Positions 24,108 through 37,134 of a stretch of 64,000 bases of DNA are shown piece by piece. The translations under genes were made by a program, and so were the position numbers. This stretch comes from Morchella semilibera (Eukaryota > Ascomycota > Pezizomycetes > Pezizales > Morchellaceae): contig WBVU01000005.1 of the NCBI GenBank assembly GCA_009192285.1, positions 2,994,731 to 3,058,730 on the forward strand, in the 5' to 3' direction. The notes below the pieces were generated by a model that was not told the origin of the DNA, searched no databases, and saw only the letters and a program-made list of their open reading frames with translations. Positions within the stretch are counted from its first letter, which is position 1. Each line of letters begins with the position of its first letter.

Positions 24108-27100
24108 GGTCGTACTATGGCATAAGTTTTATATGATACTATTTGGTACGACTTGGGACTAACATTATGAAAAACTATACCTCGCAAAGTTTGTGGTTTA
24201 CTCAGTGCAGCCCCCGAGAATTACACAAATTCAAAGGCTGACAAATCTCAGATTATACGCTGTATCGAAGCAATAAAGGGCATAGAGCTCTGGTTGCTCT
24301 TCGATTTGAGATAAGACTGTGCCTATTATCGTAGCTGGCTGAATTATGTACTAGGGAATGTCACCGCTATTTTTCGCACTAAAAAGAATCTTACTGCAAG
24401 CAATTTACTATCTTCATGCGAGTCATTACATGGCAATTACTATACCCAGGGGCACATCAGACTCAAGCCATGTCTCAGGGTTAGCCTGACGCTCACAATT
24501 CTCAGGGTTAACTTGTCTATACTATATTGGCCTATACATTCTAATCTCCAACTGTCTCATCCACTGCCTGAAGGCGCAGTTGTTTCGGGTTCTTGCATTT
24601 AATTCGATAATACCTATTTCAACGCTATTCATGGCACGCACAGAGAACTAAATTGACCTCTTGTCACGTGATACAGGTTGTTACCTATCTCTATCGAGCA
24701 CGATTTGATTGGCACTGGGCAAAAGAAATGCGGGAGTTGGCGGCACCCTAACCTGAGATACAAGTTGTATTACTGCATCAAATGTATAGGACCCATGTCC
24801 TTGTACGCACAAAACCAGTTTGAATATAGTTGATGAGGATACTATCGGTATCACTTGGCACGCGCAACTCTGTAGGGATCTATTATCTGCAGAGAAGTAC
24901 AAACTCAGACGAGTGCCAGGCCATTGGTCTACAAAAACGATGACTAAAGTAGCACTGAAAGGTGGCTTTTATGAGCCATCAGGTAAACACATGGTTTATT
25001 TACACCGTTACTGATAAGAGGAGATCGGCAGGAAAACATTGAAACTGTTAAGTCATGCAGTGACAACACTTATGCTCCTCCGAAGATACAGCCTCACCCT
25101 GGGGGTTAATGCAGTAGCGGTACAGTCCGGTGCGGGGCCAGCCAACCAACGGTCTTCTCCGAATAAAGCGCCTGGCTAGGATTGTGCGGTAAATACGGTA
25201 ATAACGTTTGCAGTACAGCTGTCGACTGGGTATATAACAGAAAAACACGGTTATATATGCGGGGTCATAGACAGTATTCCCGGTTACAGTCGGTCCGGGG
25301 CTAGTTAGGTTGAAAGCCTCATTTATAAATACTTGGAGGGGTTTTTTTTTCTTCATGTATATGATATGTACTCGTATGTACTTGGATCGGCAGGGAAGAT
25401 CAAAAGATGCCCAAGCAAGTGCAGGCCAAGATGACATAATATAAAAGGGCATGTGGGGGTTTCAGTTTTTTATTAGGCAAGTTCCGCGCCATAAGTGGTA
25501 CTTTTTTTCTTCTTTCTCCCTTTTTCCTTTTCCTTTCGGGACCTTGCAGGCTAGGTTGATTGGCAAAAGATCCAAACATCAGCTCTGCCGAGAATTTTGG
25601 CATACGTAAAGCCGAGTACCTACATACTGTCGACTCCCTAGTACTGCTCTAGCAAGGAAGGGAGTAAAATGGTGGAGTAATGGCAACATATCTAGCAACA
25701 CACCATCGGACATGCGGGCAATAGCTGTGGATGGATGACTGTGCCGTTTCCTTTGCGACTAGACTACTAGCAACGGAGATGTAGAAAAATTTTCAGTACG
25801 TAGCAACCATGTAATCAGGAAAGACCTGCAGGGTACTTTGAGAGGGAGAAAAATCAGGGTTATTTGGATAGCATCCAGCTGATGGGAATCCTTGAGTTAC
25901 AAAACCTGGACCTGGCAAAGAACAACATCTGGCCAGACTAGATACCAGGGCCCATCATGCAAGCAAAATTGGAGCTGCGATAGACTCCCGTGAAGGCGAT
26001 CTTAACCATGGATGTAGTAAATATCGCACTATTGAAGATAGTAGTACCCAGCCAAAACATTCCTTTTTCCTCTTCATTGAGGCATTAGTTAGCCAGCGAA
26101 CAGTAAATATGTAGGATATCAGATTTCGGAGTGCTTGCCGGATCTCGTATTGGCAGATTTGCATTGCGTTGGAAGAAAAAAAAGGAGTAAGTTATGTACC
26201 TACTCTGATCATACCACCGGGGCTCCAATGTCTCAGGTTGTGCTGTAGTGGTATGTAGGGAAAAGGTTGCTTTGAATGCCCTGTAGTTTGGGTTTTTAAG
26301 ACATTGAGCTGTCTTACAATAAGACAAAGGTCGGGGCCTCGGAAGTCCGTCTGTCACGTTATTTGTAAATGTACATGTGTAGCAGTACATACTTAAGAAA
26401 CCGTCCCTATTGCGCGGGGGTAATTCGGAAAGAGGGTAGCCTTTGTATTAGTTACTATTAAATTGCGAACTCAACTCTGTACCTCTCGCGGGCCAAGCGC
26501 CGCCCGTTGAGATGCGATAGATAGAGTGCTTGACTAGCGTAAGCATGTAGCTTCTTAGGTAGTTATGCCAAGCCCAAACAATTTGCACTTTCAACGGTGG
26601 TTCTAGACTCCAGGACCTCAAATTTTAACTGCAGCTTCCTCCATCTGCTCTTCCAAGCCCCAGCTAGCTTACAAGTAATTTGGGGTGGAGAAGCAGGTAC
26701 GAAAAAGAAAGAAGCAAGGGGAGGGGGGCCTCTTAGTTTCCGTCTGTTCCTAGAATGAGAAATGAAGCAAAGAAGAAGAAGAAAAAAAAAAAACCTTAAA
26801 GAGAAAGTAGGTAAGACATGCACGATGTACCCCTCTTTTTGTTTTTATTTTTTCTTGCCCGCCAGGAAGCAAATCTCGACCTACTCTACTACTGCTACTG
26901 CATGGAGCATAACTAATGGGGGCAGGGCAGGTTTTGGATTAGGGACTAGATTTCCCCCGACGGTACACTGGCCTGGGGAAGTAAGTCTGAGTACGATAGT
27001 AGTGGTTAGTCAGGCCCTAATTAATAGTAGGTGCGGCTTTAACTCGGCACGGGTACCCATCTAGATCTAGAGTAGATCTAAAGCTGTTGAGAGGACGGAG

Positions 27101-27399
27101 ACGAGATAGATGAGGTGGTGAAGATGGACATAACTAGCTTTCTTTCTCTTTCCTCCCTGCCCCCAAATCTATTTCCCACAGGGCTGGTATATTTCAGTAC
27201 CGGGCGAAGATCGCGCGTGGACCTGCCATTTGGGGTGTCCGGTAGCTTGACAGCACACAGCCAGAGTAGGAAAAAGAAATTTAGAGACTCTCTTTACCCG
27301 CTAATAACTAGCGAGAGGTCTTAAGCAATTAGACTATAGAACACCCAGAGTGGTTAATTGTTGCACGGGATCGAAATGAAGATATACAGGAGCTCACGG

Positions 27400-27536
27400 G
27401 GTTTTGACGATCATGGGGTTTTGGCGAATCTCCCTGTAGCAACGACTAAACTGGCGAAATCTGTCTAAGAATAATGGCTTTTAATTTTATTGGCCTCAAC
27501 CTTCCCGTTCGCCAAAACTCCGTGTTCACCAAAACG
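27400..27536. mobile_element. Inverted-repeat (MITE-like) element
   Basis: A 30-nt arm at 27400-27429 matches the reverse complement of 27507-27536 at 24 of 30 positions by eye, sharing GTTTTGGCGAA and GTTTTG blocks. Five of the six differences are transitions. The 77-bp interior has no coding capacity. The layout fits a small non-autonomous DNA transposon relic or a hairpin; no clear target duplication was found. Confidence 0.45.
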
Positions 27537-30500
27537 CTCATCTTCTGAATGGCTGTATCTAAATTGGCATGTTGTGTTATTGTTGTTGTTGGGGCTAGCA
27601 GCAACGCAACGAAACAACCAGGGTCAGTCACAGCTCATCACTCGACCAATACGCCGCAACCAACACTGCAACAACCCACCCATGGTATGAGTAAACCTCA
27701 ACGCAAGCCACAATCCTCGCAGTCTCCAACGGCGCTTGTGAAGAATTATACAGTAAGATCAAACGGACTCGCGAATACCAATGGTAGTACGGTTCAGGTT
27801 CGATCATCAACATCACGTCATGGCCGCGATGTCTTGTCTCAGTAGAAGAAACGTTGCACGTCGTTATGTGACACACAACACACACACACACGACCATTCC
27901 TCCCTCAATCATTCGCATCATCTCCCAACGGGCCCCACCGGGTTTAGGTCTCCAGATGAATACAGATGGGGAGAAGCCACCCGTGACTGTCTCTCGCTAA
28001 TTCCGCTGTTGAAAATTAATTATATACGTACGTGCGTTGTGTGCTATGCTATGCAGCTAAAACTAAAACCGAAAGATCTAACTAATTAGCAGATCCCGTT
28101 ATCAGACTATGTAACTAGCCCCCCCTTTTCGTCTACATGTTGACGATGGCCATCGCATGAGTGGCTCTATCCGGGGAAATTTTTCTCAGCCATTCAGATA
28201 GTCAAGTAGCACGGCATTAGAGCTTCCGCGCTCGCTATGGCGTGGATCATAAAATGATACGGTATTTATGTGGCTACTAATCCAACTGGATGGATATATG
28301 GGGATATCAATAAAGGAATGGCAATAACACAGACGAAGATCCAGAGCTCGTGCCACAGGACGCTCACGACTGTAGCTCGGTTAGAGATTGCAAGTGCTCG
28401 AGAATGGACTCTATAGAGTTACTCGAGCTCCCTTCTCAGCCACTGTTGGCCATTACAAGGTATCGTATCCCCTCCCCGGAGGTTGCCATTGAACCAGATA
28501 CCCTCAGGCAAAGCCATGAACCAAGAGGCGGCGAACAATGATATTAACGAACTAGCTATTAGTAGATCAATCTTCAAATCACCCCCCCCCCCTCCTGAAA
28601 AAGCAATACCAACAAGCGCAATGCACCCTTAGGATCGCCACTGCCAGGGAAATAATAGCCTACACTTTATCTGAAGTCCTATTAACCCCAGACTCCCAAA
28701 GTAGAGATCCATATTACCAACGGCAGGAACCCACGCTCTCTGATAGGTCCGTTCGCCGTCTTCAAGAAATACACATATACATGTCACACAAGAACCTCAA
28801 TACTCTTCACAAGCTCCCCGGAGGAGAGAGGCGACGAGCTTTTTTCGCCGTCTGCATATCAGTAGGGAAGGGGTGGTGGTGAAGTATGTACAATTGTTTT
28901 ACTCTCAGCATCCGTAGCCAAGTTGTGTTTTGCTTTTGTTCCACCCATACGGGGAAGCGGTTTCGAATTCGTTGAGGATCTGACATAGAGAGCGCATATT
29001 AACAGCCAAAAAAAGAGTTAAGGACACGGTGCAGTTTCTCGCTCTATGATAGCAACAACTCCCGGGGGGGGTGGCATTTTCTTCGCTCGTATATGTGTAA
29101 TGATGTAGCCAATTGCAGCGGTGCTGTTTGGGGTTACTTTGGGTGGTTTTATTTTTATTTATTTTTTTGTGATATGCAATATTTAGCGTATATTGCCGTT
29201 TTATTACAGGAATTAAGTATAGTACCAAGGGAGAGGAAAGGGTACGGTGTTGCACGTAAGTATGCTGTGTCTCCATGGGCGTTCCGAAGCAGAAGCACGT
29301 GGAATGGATATTAAAATGTTGGAGAGGTTTTCGAGTGTAATAGAGCCTGGCATCGGAGTGCGTGTGTTTTACGCACTTAGCTACATGAGGATACAAATAC
29401 TGTAACTTACTGTAAGTATGTCCCTTAGGTTAGGTTGTCGTTGATGGATTTTTGTACCACAATCCCGATCTGGCAGTCAGCTGGATAGGATGAGAGACTC
29501 GGCAACAACAACATCATGCCATGCCTCGTGATAATGTCGAATTGGTTTCGAGACCACTTCTACATACTGTATGTAAGTACAGGTTTCTTTGTAGAACCTC
29601 ACGTTCACCTACCTATCTACCTAGCTACATACCCACTCATAATTTCTGTCATGAGGTATGTTTGTTGGTCTTATGCTCAGATATACCCTGGAGCACTTTT
29701 TTTTTAATTCGCGAGATGATCTGCAAGCTACATAATCAGCCGAATTTAATGACTTGCATTGATGTTTTGCGGCGCAACTGCATGCAACCAAGCAACCGAA
29801 GAATATTATGGCGACTCTTCCAGTGTGCTGCTGCACGATAGAGATAATTGATAAGTGAGAGAACCGTAGCCATAGAATGCCGATGACCGGCGTTAACGTT
29901 TACAGAGGGAGGGTTTGTTGTTTATGTATACCCACGTATCCAAGCTATGTAGGTACAGGTCGGTAGAGTGGCTGGATGAGATGTACATACGTACATCTTG
30001 TTGAGAAGTGTGCTGCATATGATGAGGGTCTAGAATTGAGTGATCATTGGCTGTACCACTTTGTTTAGCTGTCCTGGTCCTTCGCCAACGTTGCAATGAC
30101 TTGTTTTCAACCATACGTAGTCAGGACGAGGGATGCGACCGAAACACCCCAATGTAAGGCTCAAGGCCTAGTATGCATGTGTAAATAACTAATAACTGTA
30201 GAGGCTGATCTCAGACGGATGGTTGTGGAAATATTGCCTGGACTGCTGTTTCTTAATTCTACCGGTGAATTATGGTATTGTGTGCTTTACGCGCGCGGCG
30301 GGCACTTACACATGTATACATGTACGTAGAGGTAACTTGCCCTGCGCTAGGTCGTGGGGATGAAAAAAAATTAAGGATGGTCTTGATTGATCTGGATCAA
30401 TTCAATTGGACCCCGCACCCCCCGCCAATTTCAACTTCGTGCACCTTGTGTCCTCCTCCACTAGGAACCTTTATTTTATTTCTCCGAAGTCTGATCGAAA

Positions 30501-31832
30501 ATTGGTTTTTTGATCTCTTCAGCAAGCGGGTTATCCAGCCAGGGACTAATTTTTGAGATCGTGACTCTGGCCAGCTCTCGGCAACGATCGATTGTGTTTT
30601 GGTTCAGCCTCCGTTCCTCTCCCGTGCGCGCCGATGAGGGATACTCTCTCTCACGTTAGTGTCGCCGTTGATTTGCGGTATAGATTACCCACTTGGGACA
30701 AAATCCACGATAGATAGATACATGCGGCGTCTAATTTCACGCCTTGCTTGTTGATTGCTCGATAAACGCAGTCCAGGTATTCTCCTGCGCATGCAATTGC
30801 AAAAAAGTAAAGAAAGATGAAAAAAAAAAAAAGATGTGTAAAACGGCTAAGATCGACCCGTGAGGTAAGAGACTCGACGACAACTGTTGCAGTATGAGTC
30901 TTGATTCGGGTGATAGGTGCATACCATGTATTATCCCTTCTACTCGACTTTCCTCAACCTCTTTCTCCCCAACCACCAGGTCTTCCAGTACGTTGGTTTA
31001 ATCGACGTGTTTACCATAGACGAGAGGGGAAAACTCTTCCTGTTTTTTCCTTTGTTCTTTCGTCGGTTGAGTGCCCTGATGCGCGTATGCTATCCCTACT
31101 CCGTTGTAATAGCCGAATCGGCATTGTCGTTGGCTGATGCTTCAATCAGGTAAAGCTGCTGTGGTTATGGCTTGATCAATTGTGTTAGCTGGGCATAAAG
31201 ATCCAGACCTCCAGCCCCCACACACACTGAAAAAATTCGTCTAAGTACATACCTGTAGCAGCATGTATGTAGCTCATGTACCTACATAGGTAGTGCTCTG
31301 CCTAGGCAAATAAAGGAAGGAAGGCAGACAAATAGACGAGTGGCAGTAGCTAGCCAACCTGGCTGATCTGATGTATGCACATATGGCTGGATCATGGATC
31401 TCTTTTTGATGGTAGACGATGCATGTTTCACGGTGAACTCGACATACCCACTCCAGCACGATAGATAGGTTCACCAGGAAATGGAAGTCTAGGGAGGTAC
31501 ATGTATGTACATGTAGGATACTCTATCGATCAATCCGACGGGGTGTGGTCCAAGTTCATGTTTTCTCTCTTATGCGTAAATGGGGGTAAAGAGATGCCTG
31601 AAAAAGATATGTACGTATATCGTACCGTCCTATGTGTCGGCCTGCAATCGCTTGATTTGCTCCATTCCATCCACAACCGTCCCAGAAGCACGGATAGGCC
31701 GGTCACTCGACGCATCATCTATCATACGCAGTTCAATTTTTTTTTTTTTTTCACATTCTTTTCTTTCTTCCCTAGCTTTCCCTTTCCTTCGAAATCCTTT
31801 TTTTTGAAAACGAATGGCTTGAAACAAAAAAG

Positions 31833-31837
31833 CCAAT
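31833..31837 (+). promoter_or_regulatory. CCAAT box
   Basis: A CCAAT pentamer lies about 60 bp upstream of the TATA box at 31898, a common spacing for the fungal CCAAT-binding complex. A pentamer alone is weak; its position next to two other elements is what makes it plausible. Confidence 0.35.
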
Positions 31838-31852
31838 TATCATGACCTATTA

Positions 31853-31864
31853 CGGACCGGTCCG
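31853..31864. promoter_or_regulatory. Palindromic CGG-N6-CCG site
   Basis: CGGACCGGTCCG is a perfect 12-bp palindrome with CGG and CCG half-sites six bases apart, the form bound by dimeric Zn2Cys6 (Gal4-type) regulators. It lies about 33 bp before a TATA box and after a CCAAT box, so it probably belongs to the promoter of the cysteine-rich protein gene. Confidence 0.4.
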
Positions 31865-31897
31865 CGAGGTCGGGATTTCTTTCAAAGTTCTTCATAG

Positions 31898-31905
31898 TAT
31901 AAAAG
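31898..31905 (+). promoter_or_regulatory. TATA box upstream of the cysteine-rich gene
   Basis: TATAAAAG is followed by a CT-rich then CA-rich stretch. The next credible start codon is at 32678, so the transcript would have a leader of about 750 nt, unless an intron lies within it. Confidence 0.5.
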
Positions 31906-32677
31906 GGTTAGACGGGATCCTCCATTCCGCCCCATATCCTCTTCAATACGTCTCACTACTATTAGCATCAGTATAACTAACTAGCTAAGTAGTAAGTAAG
32001 ATAGCTGAATTCGATATTAAACATTTCCCGCTGCTGCTATATACCTACATTACTACGCTACGCTACAGCTACTGAAAGGAACCTCCGAGACCTTTTTTTA
32101 TTATTTTATTTTTTCTTTTGGCACAGGATTTCCGCCTCCCTTTTCGGTGAAAAAAGCCACTCTACCTATCAGACAATCGTATATCCCTCACCTCTGCTGT
32201 GTCTCCACTTTTGGCCTGCAACTGCACAACCTGCCACTAGTCTCTAGCACCAGGCATCTGTGCTCCCGGGCGATCTGCCACCACCCTTGTTGCTTCCCCC
32301 TGACCTTCTAGGCGGTCGACGGTTCAACCTCGCAATCTATAAAGTCTCTTGCACCTCCAAGTGCGATACCTCTCCTCAATTTGCCGTCTCAGCTTAAACA
32401 TTGAAAGCAGCATCTCGAGAAAAGACCTGATCTGAGTGTATTGCTTTTCTGGATTATTACGTCACGAAAATAGCACCCCGAGATCTATATCTAACGATTT
32501 AATTGCTCCTACTACTACTGTAGTACTGCAGTTGCTACTATTATTACTGCTACTATCTACCACCACCACCACCACCACCTACCATCAATAACATCACCAC
32601 CACCACCTACAAATACCGATTCTTTGCTATTCAATTGCACCGTCCATTCCTACGAAAACAATAACCACAAATTCAAA
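31906..32677 (+). other. Probable long 5' leader of the cysteine-rich gene
   Basis: Noncoding stretch between the TATA box and the ATG at 32678. It contains a CAC/CCA microsatellite (about 32560-32610) and CTA-type repeats just upstream of the start. It may hide a 5' UTR intron; I cannot place one with confidence. Confidence 0.35.
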
Positions 32678-32860
32678 ATGTGCACCCGATTTACACACAT
32701 CTACACATGCGGTCACTACACAACCTCTACGGTCACGTGCGCAAACTCAAGAACCGCAAACGGAAAATGCGCTGTATATAAAGAGAAAGAGCTCGACTGC
32801 GAATACGAATGCGACGACTGCGAAGAGGAGGAAGCCGCAAAGCAGGCTGCAGCCTCATAG
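32678..32860 (+). CDS. 60-residue cysteine-rich protein, function unknown
   Basis: Single exon starting MCTRFTHIYTCGHY. It has eight Cys in total, three of them in the acidic tail segment CEYECDDCEEE, and ends in an Ala-rich stretch. There is no signal peptide, so it is probably intracellular. The paired Cys and a CGH suggest a small metal-binding knuckle, with N-terminal C/CGH and C-terminal CxxxCxxC as possible ligands. It recalls short fungal proteins beginning MC...Y.CGH, which have no assigned role that I know of. Support as a gene comes from a clean ATG in an AAA context (TTCAAAATG), a strong upstream promoter (CCAAT, CGG-N6-CCG, TATA), and biased composition unlike the surrounding low-complexity DNA. 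A start 18 codons upstream in the same frame would need a TTG and is not preferred. No gene lies within 7 kb on either side. Confidence 0.7.
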   Translation: MCTRFTHIYTCGHYTTSTVTCANSRTANGKCAVYKEKELDCEYECDDCEEEEAAKQAAAS

Positions 32861-34261
32861 ATACCAATATGGTCAATGGTGGACGGAAGGGCGAGAGAGT
32901 GGGAGTGGGAGAGAGAAGGAAGAGAGATTGTTAGATGCGGTGTAACGGGCGTCCTGGTTGATTTGGTATGTTGGGAAACCTCAATTCTACATAGAAAGGG
33001 ATATCGCGGCGGAAAATGCTAACGGTTCGATTATAGACAGATCGTACGCGGCGTTTTTTATTTTTGTTTATTTTTTTCCCCATTGTTTTCTTTTTTTCCA
33101 TTTTTCTTGTTCCTCCTCTTTTGCCCTTTGGATTTTTTTCTCTTTTCTTCGGAGAAATCGACGGAGGCTGGTCTATGGGACCCAATTTGTTACCGCCCTG
33201 GGCCTACCTGCCTGCCTTGCCTTGTCTCCCGTCGGCACTAGCACCAGTTTTTTCTTCTCACTCCCCTTTCCGCAGCCAACCCGCGGGAGGATTGAGAAGG
33301 AGAAAGAGCCGATTAATACGATATCATCTTTCTATTTCTGTATCTCTTTACCTAATTTCTGTGTTTTATAGTTATAGTTATACCGGTGTTGTTTCCCCTT
33401 TTTCTTCTTCTTTTACTTCAATTGTGAGTATTGAATCTAGGGCCCGGGAAATGGGGAGCGAAAGGGGGGGGGGTAACGGAGGAGTTTTTTTTTATTGTAT
33501 TATCCTCTCTGTGACATTTCTGTTTCTGATCTGCATTACATGTTTTAAGCGCGGGAGTTGCAATATCTGTTTATAAAAAAAAACCCGCAGGAAAGAGGGG
33601 TCCGTTTGGGGGCCGAATTGATCTATGTCATGGGGAGGGGAGAAATCCGGAGGAAGAGGAGGGAGGGAGGAGGAGGAGGAGGGGGGAAAAATCAAAAAGG
33701 AAGAGAGTACGTCGTCATCTTTAATAATTTGGAATCATCCATAGTGCATCCATCATGAATCGCGGGGTGGGGAGGTGGGGAAAGTTTGTTTGTTTGCGCA
33801 GAGTCGACAACAAAAAAAGTGACTTTTTTTTTTTTGTGTCTCGCTCATGGAGAAATATCCCCCAGCCAGCCAGCTGCTGATCATGATCAGATCAGAGCAG
33901 CAGCGTCCACAATTCCCCTCCACTCGACCACCACCATCCCACTCACCTCCACCACTCAACTCTCTCTACCCATGCCCATTCCCACGTGCTCGAGGCAGAT
34001 TTTAGTGGCAGATCTCACATCAACGGTCTAATTCTGGCTCTGGCTGGCTCTGGCTCACTTCTTCACTCGGTGTGGTGGTTGTAACTTGTGGTTGTGATGT
34101 GTGGCCCGCTAACTACAAGTTACTCTCTACCATGTACCTACTTAGCAGCAGCTTGCCTACCTACATAGAGTACTAGTCTGCACATCCCAAGTACATGTAA
34201 CTAACCCAACTACGTACTTATGAACTAACGTCCGGACCGACTAGAGTAGTCCCCCCGACCA

Positions 34262-34284
34262 AGCCAGCCAGCCAGCCAGCCAGC
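34262..34284. repeat. CCAG tetranucleotide repeat
   Basis: About five and a half tandem copies of CCAG (GCCA phase), followed 22 bp later by a long A-run. Confidence 0.85.
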
Positions 34285-35066
34285 CAACTCCTGCCTCCCC
34301 CCCTCCAAAAAAAAAAAAAAAAAAAAAAAACCGAGCCAAACGATGAGTCGACGTGGCAGAAAGCTGGGGAAAAAAGGGAGGAAGGAGAATTTACCCCAAA
34401 AGTGCTGCCGGTGGTGGGCCCGGAGCTAAAACGATGATGCCGTGGGAGGATCAACGGCGGACAGGCGGGAAGGAGAGATAGAAAGTGTCTCAGCGGCGAC
34501 TTTCGGAGAGATTTGATATCGAGGGGGGGGGTTGTTGTTGTGGTGGGATTGGATATATAATAGAGAGGGGGGGGTAGAGTACATGTAGGGTAGGTAGGAA
34601 GAGAGCTCGCTCGCTCGCTCGCCTAAGTATATGTATATAGAGGGGTAGACTAGACTAGACTAGTATTGAAGGTTGAGAGAGGGTCTGTCTGTCTAATGAA
34701 ATGAACGAAGGGCCAATGCAACTTGCTAGCTGGGCCATCCGCTACTACTACATACCACTGCAGACTACAATACTCTAACACTCTGGAGACCGTAGCTTTT
34801 GAAATCGAACTGCCAGCTCGTGCTTCTCTGCTCTGCGCAGCAGCAGAAGATACACTACCCCAAGTTAACTATCCTGCTCTCGCTCTAGTCCACTCCTAAC
34901 TATAGCTACAACCCGAGTTGTCATGTAAGCTACATGTACTCTAGCTCTCTAGTGCGCACGCGCGTGGTCTGGTTCGGTTCGGTTCGATCGATGAGATTCG
35001 CAGCGGGTCGAGCAAGGTCGTAGACTAGAGCAGAGTAGGGTAAAATTCACTCTGTGATCCACCCTG

Positions 35067-35115
35067 CGAGAGGAGACGAGAGGAGACGAGAGGAGAGGAG
35101 AGGAGGAGAGGAGAG
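35067..35115. repeat. GAGAGGAGAC minisatellite
   Basis: Tandem GAGAGGAGAC units grade into GAGGA repeats, purine-only on the plus strand except for the C in each unit. No gene overlaps it. Confidence 0.8.
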
Positions 35116-37110
35116 TGTGCGGCATAGCAATTACTTTGATGCCTTGGTCCATCCACCAATCTTAGCCAACTATTGCCCTACCAGACGTACATGTAGGTAC
35201 ATGTACTTATGTACTAGTTAGCCGTTTCGTTCACGACCGTATCTCTTAGCCTGTCTGTAAGTCAGCCAAACAGACAACGAATGGATAGGGGAATTCAGTT
35301 CGGGGGAGAAGGGGGGAGGGGGGGATGTTTAAAAATTCGAATCAAACGACGAGAAAGCGGATGGAAATGGGTTCCTCCTCCCCCCCCCTTCTCTCTCTCA
35401 CTTTCTCTCTCTCTCTGCTCGCACCAGAAATTTCCCCGACGTACGCGAGCTGTCTGTGGCTCTAAGAAAGCCGAGCTGCATGCATGACTGCGAAATCAGC
35501 TGATGATAACGATAGCAAATAAGCAAGCGGTGGGTTGGGCTGGTTTTTTTATTTTTTTCTTGCCTGCCTGCTTGCTTGCTTGCTTCCGGGCCACCCACCC
35601 TCACCTTCCCTAACCTATTTGTACCCAGTGCAGAAGTTTCAGTGAGTTACTCCCTGCGAGTAAACTATTCGGACGTTTACGTGCCTACTTTAACTACTAG
35701 AAGAAGAATAGTATGTGAGAGTGCAGAGCCGACCGTCCCCGTACCAAGTCCCCACGTGACCGATATGCCTCTGCTCGATAGCACTTAAGCTTGAGCACAC
35801 AGACCTGGACCGCCTATCATCCTCGTCGATCCCCTGCCAGGGCGCGGGTAAAAAGGGACATACACGGCTAAAAGAAGCCAGGGGCCCGAAACGCGTTTAG
35901 TGGGCGTCTGCGGCTGTCATGTGAAACATGGCGCGCCACTGTGGGGGATTTGCACTCCAGATAAACGCGTAATGGGGGGTGCCATTCGCTTAAGAACCGC
36001 GAATCGGAGGGAGGCGACGCTACGATTCTACTATCATAGGGTTTCTTGTGGAACCTTGATGGTTCGTTTGTTTGGTTCCTTTCGTCCAGGGGGTATACAA
36101 TAGGGACGGGAGAAGTGTCCTAGCATACTCACATCACCAATCCCCCAAATATCACTCACTCACTCTCATCTCACTCGCTCAATCCCCCCCAAACACTGAC
36201 CGGCTGCTGCTAACAGAGTGCTCTGGATCAGGCCCGTTGTCCGTCCGCTGTCTTTGACGTCTTCCTCCATCCACGCACGAAGCGGGGTATTCCGGAGCCG
36301 CAATCAACATTTGGTCAACACTCCCGGCGGGGGGGGAGGAAGAGTAAGGATATATCCATAGTAAAAGTACTCAGGTATTGTACCTTAATTAAGCCACATC
36401 ATAGAGCACCTACCTACCTGTCTCTCTCTACCACTCCGGGATGGAGTGTGAGGCAATTTTCCGTATACAGAAGCAGAGTTCCAAAAAAACACGCCCCACA
36501 CACTGTAGTAGGCGGAGAGTTGGGGTAAAGGAGTTATTAGAGCCGGCGGCGGACCGGATGCAGTAACAATCGAGAAGGGGTGGTGGATAAGCGAAAGAAA
36601 GAAGAGGAGGCTCAGTGAGTGGGACGCAGATCATCGAAGATGATGAATAGTACATGTAGTAAAAACTTAATTAAATGCATACTTTATATAATTAAATGCA
36701 TATATTGCACAACCCCCCGAGTCCCCCCCCCCTTTCCCCCAGTAACAAGCATGTGATGAGGTGGCATCCATCACCAGCATGTGTGTGTGGTGTGTGCGTG
36801 TGTATTGTGTGTGTACCTTGCTGATGCTGCAGTGAGTCTTCGAGGCAGGTACCGGTCCACAAGCTCGAATTTGAATATGCTTTTTTGTCTTCCGTCACTT
36901 GGCAGTAATTAGCATAGCAGTTGCAGTATTAATTGTAACTCGTAGATCATAAATCGGCCAGAGCCTAGCCCTCAATCAATTAATTTCCACCCCCCATCAT
37001 CGTCATCATCATTATCATTATTATCACCATCATCTTGTGAGAGTATGTAATATTTGGTAGATCTATAAATTAATTAATTACATGTAATAGCTATAGAAAC
37101 AAACAATTAA

Positions 37111-37134
37111 TAACAACAACAACAACAACAACAA
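37111..37134. repeat. AAC trinucleotide repeat
   Basis: About seven tandem copies of AAC (ACA phase) followed by A-rich sequence. Confidence 0.85.

Larger units (their letters stand above)
24108..31852. other. Long intergenic tract, no gene seen
   Basis: About 7.7 kb (8.6 kb to the next start codon) with only short, unrelated open frames. It holds an inverted-repeat element at 27400-27536, a C-run near 28581, a CA-rich microsatellite near 27880, several A/T runs, and TACATGTA copies near 30318 and 31499 (two). Open frames such as 25048-25452 and 28905-29396 on the minus strand show no family motif. Confidence 0.55.

Noticed and set aside
25048-25452. 134-codon minus-strand frame with Tyr/Arg-rich texture
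   Set aside because: No family recognised, and composition is biased; kept only as a possible repeat fragment.
33064-33576. 170-codon plus-strand frame downstream of the cysteine-rich gene
   Set aside because: T-rich low-complexity 3' flank; Phe/Ser/Leu runs with no conserved motif.
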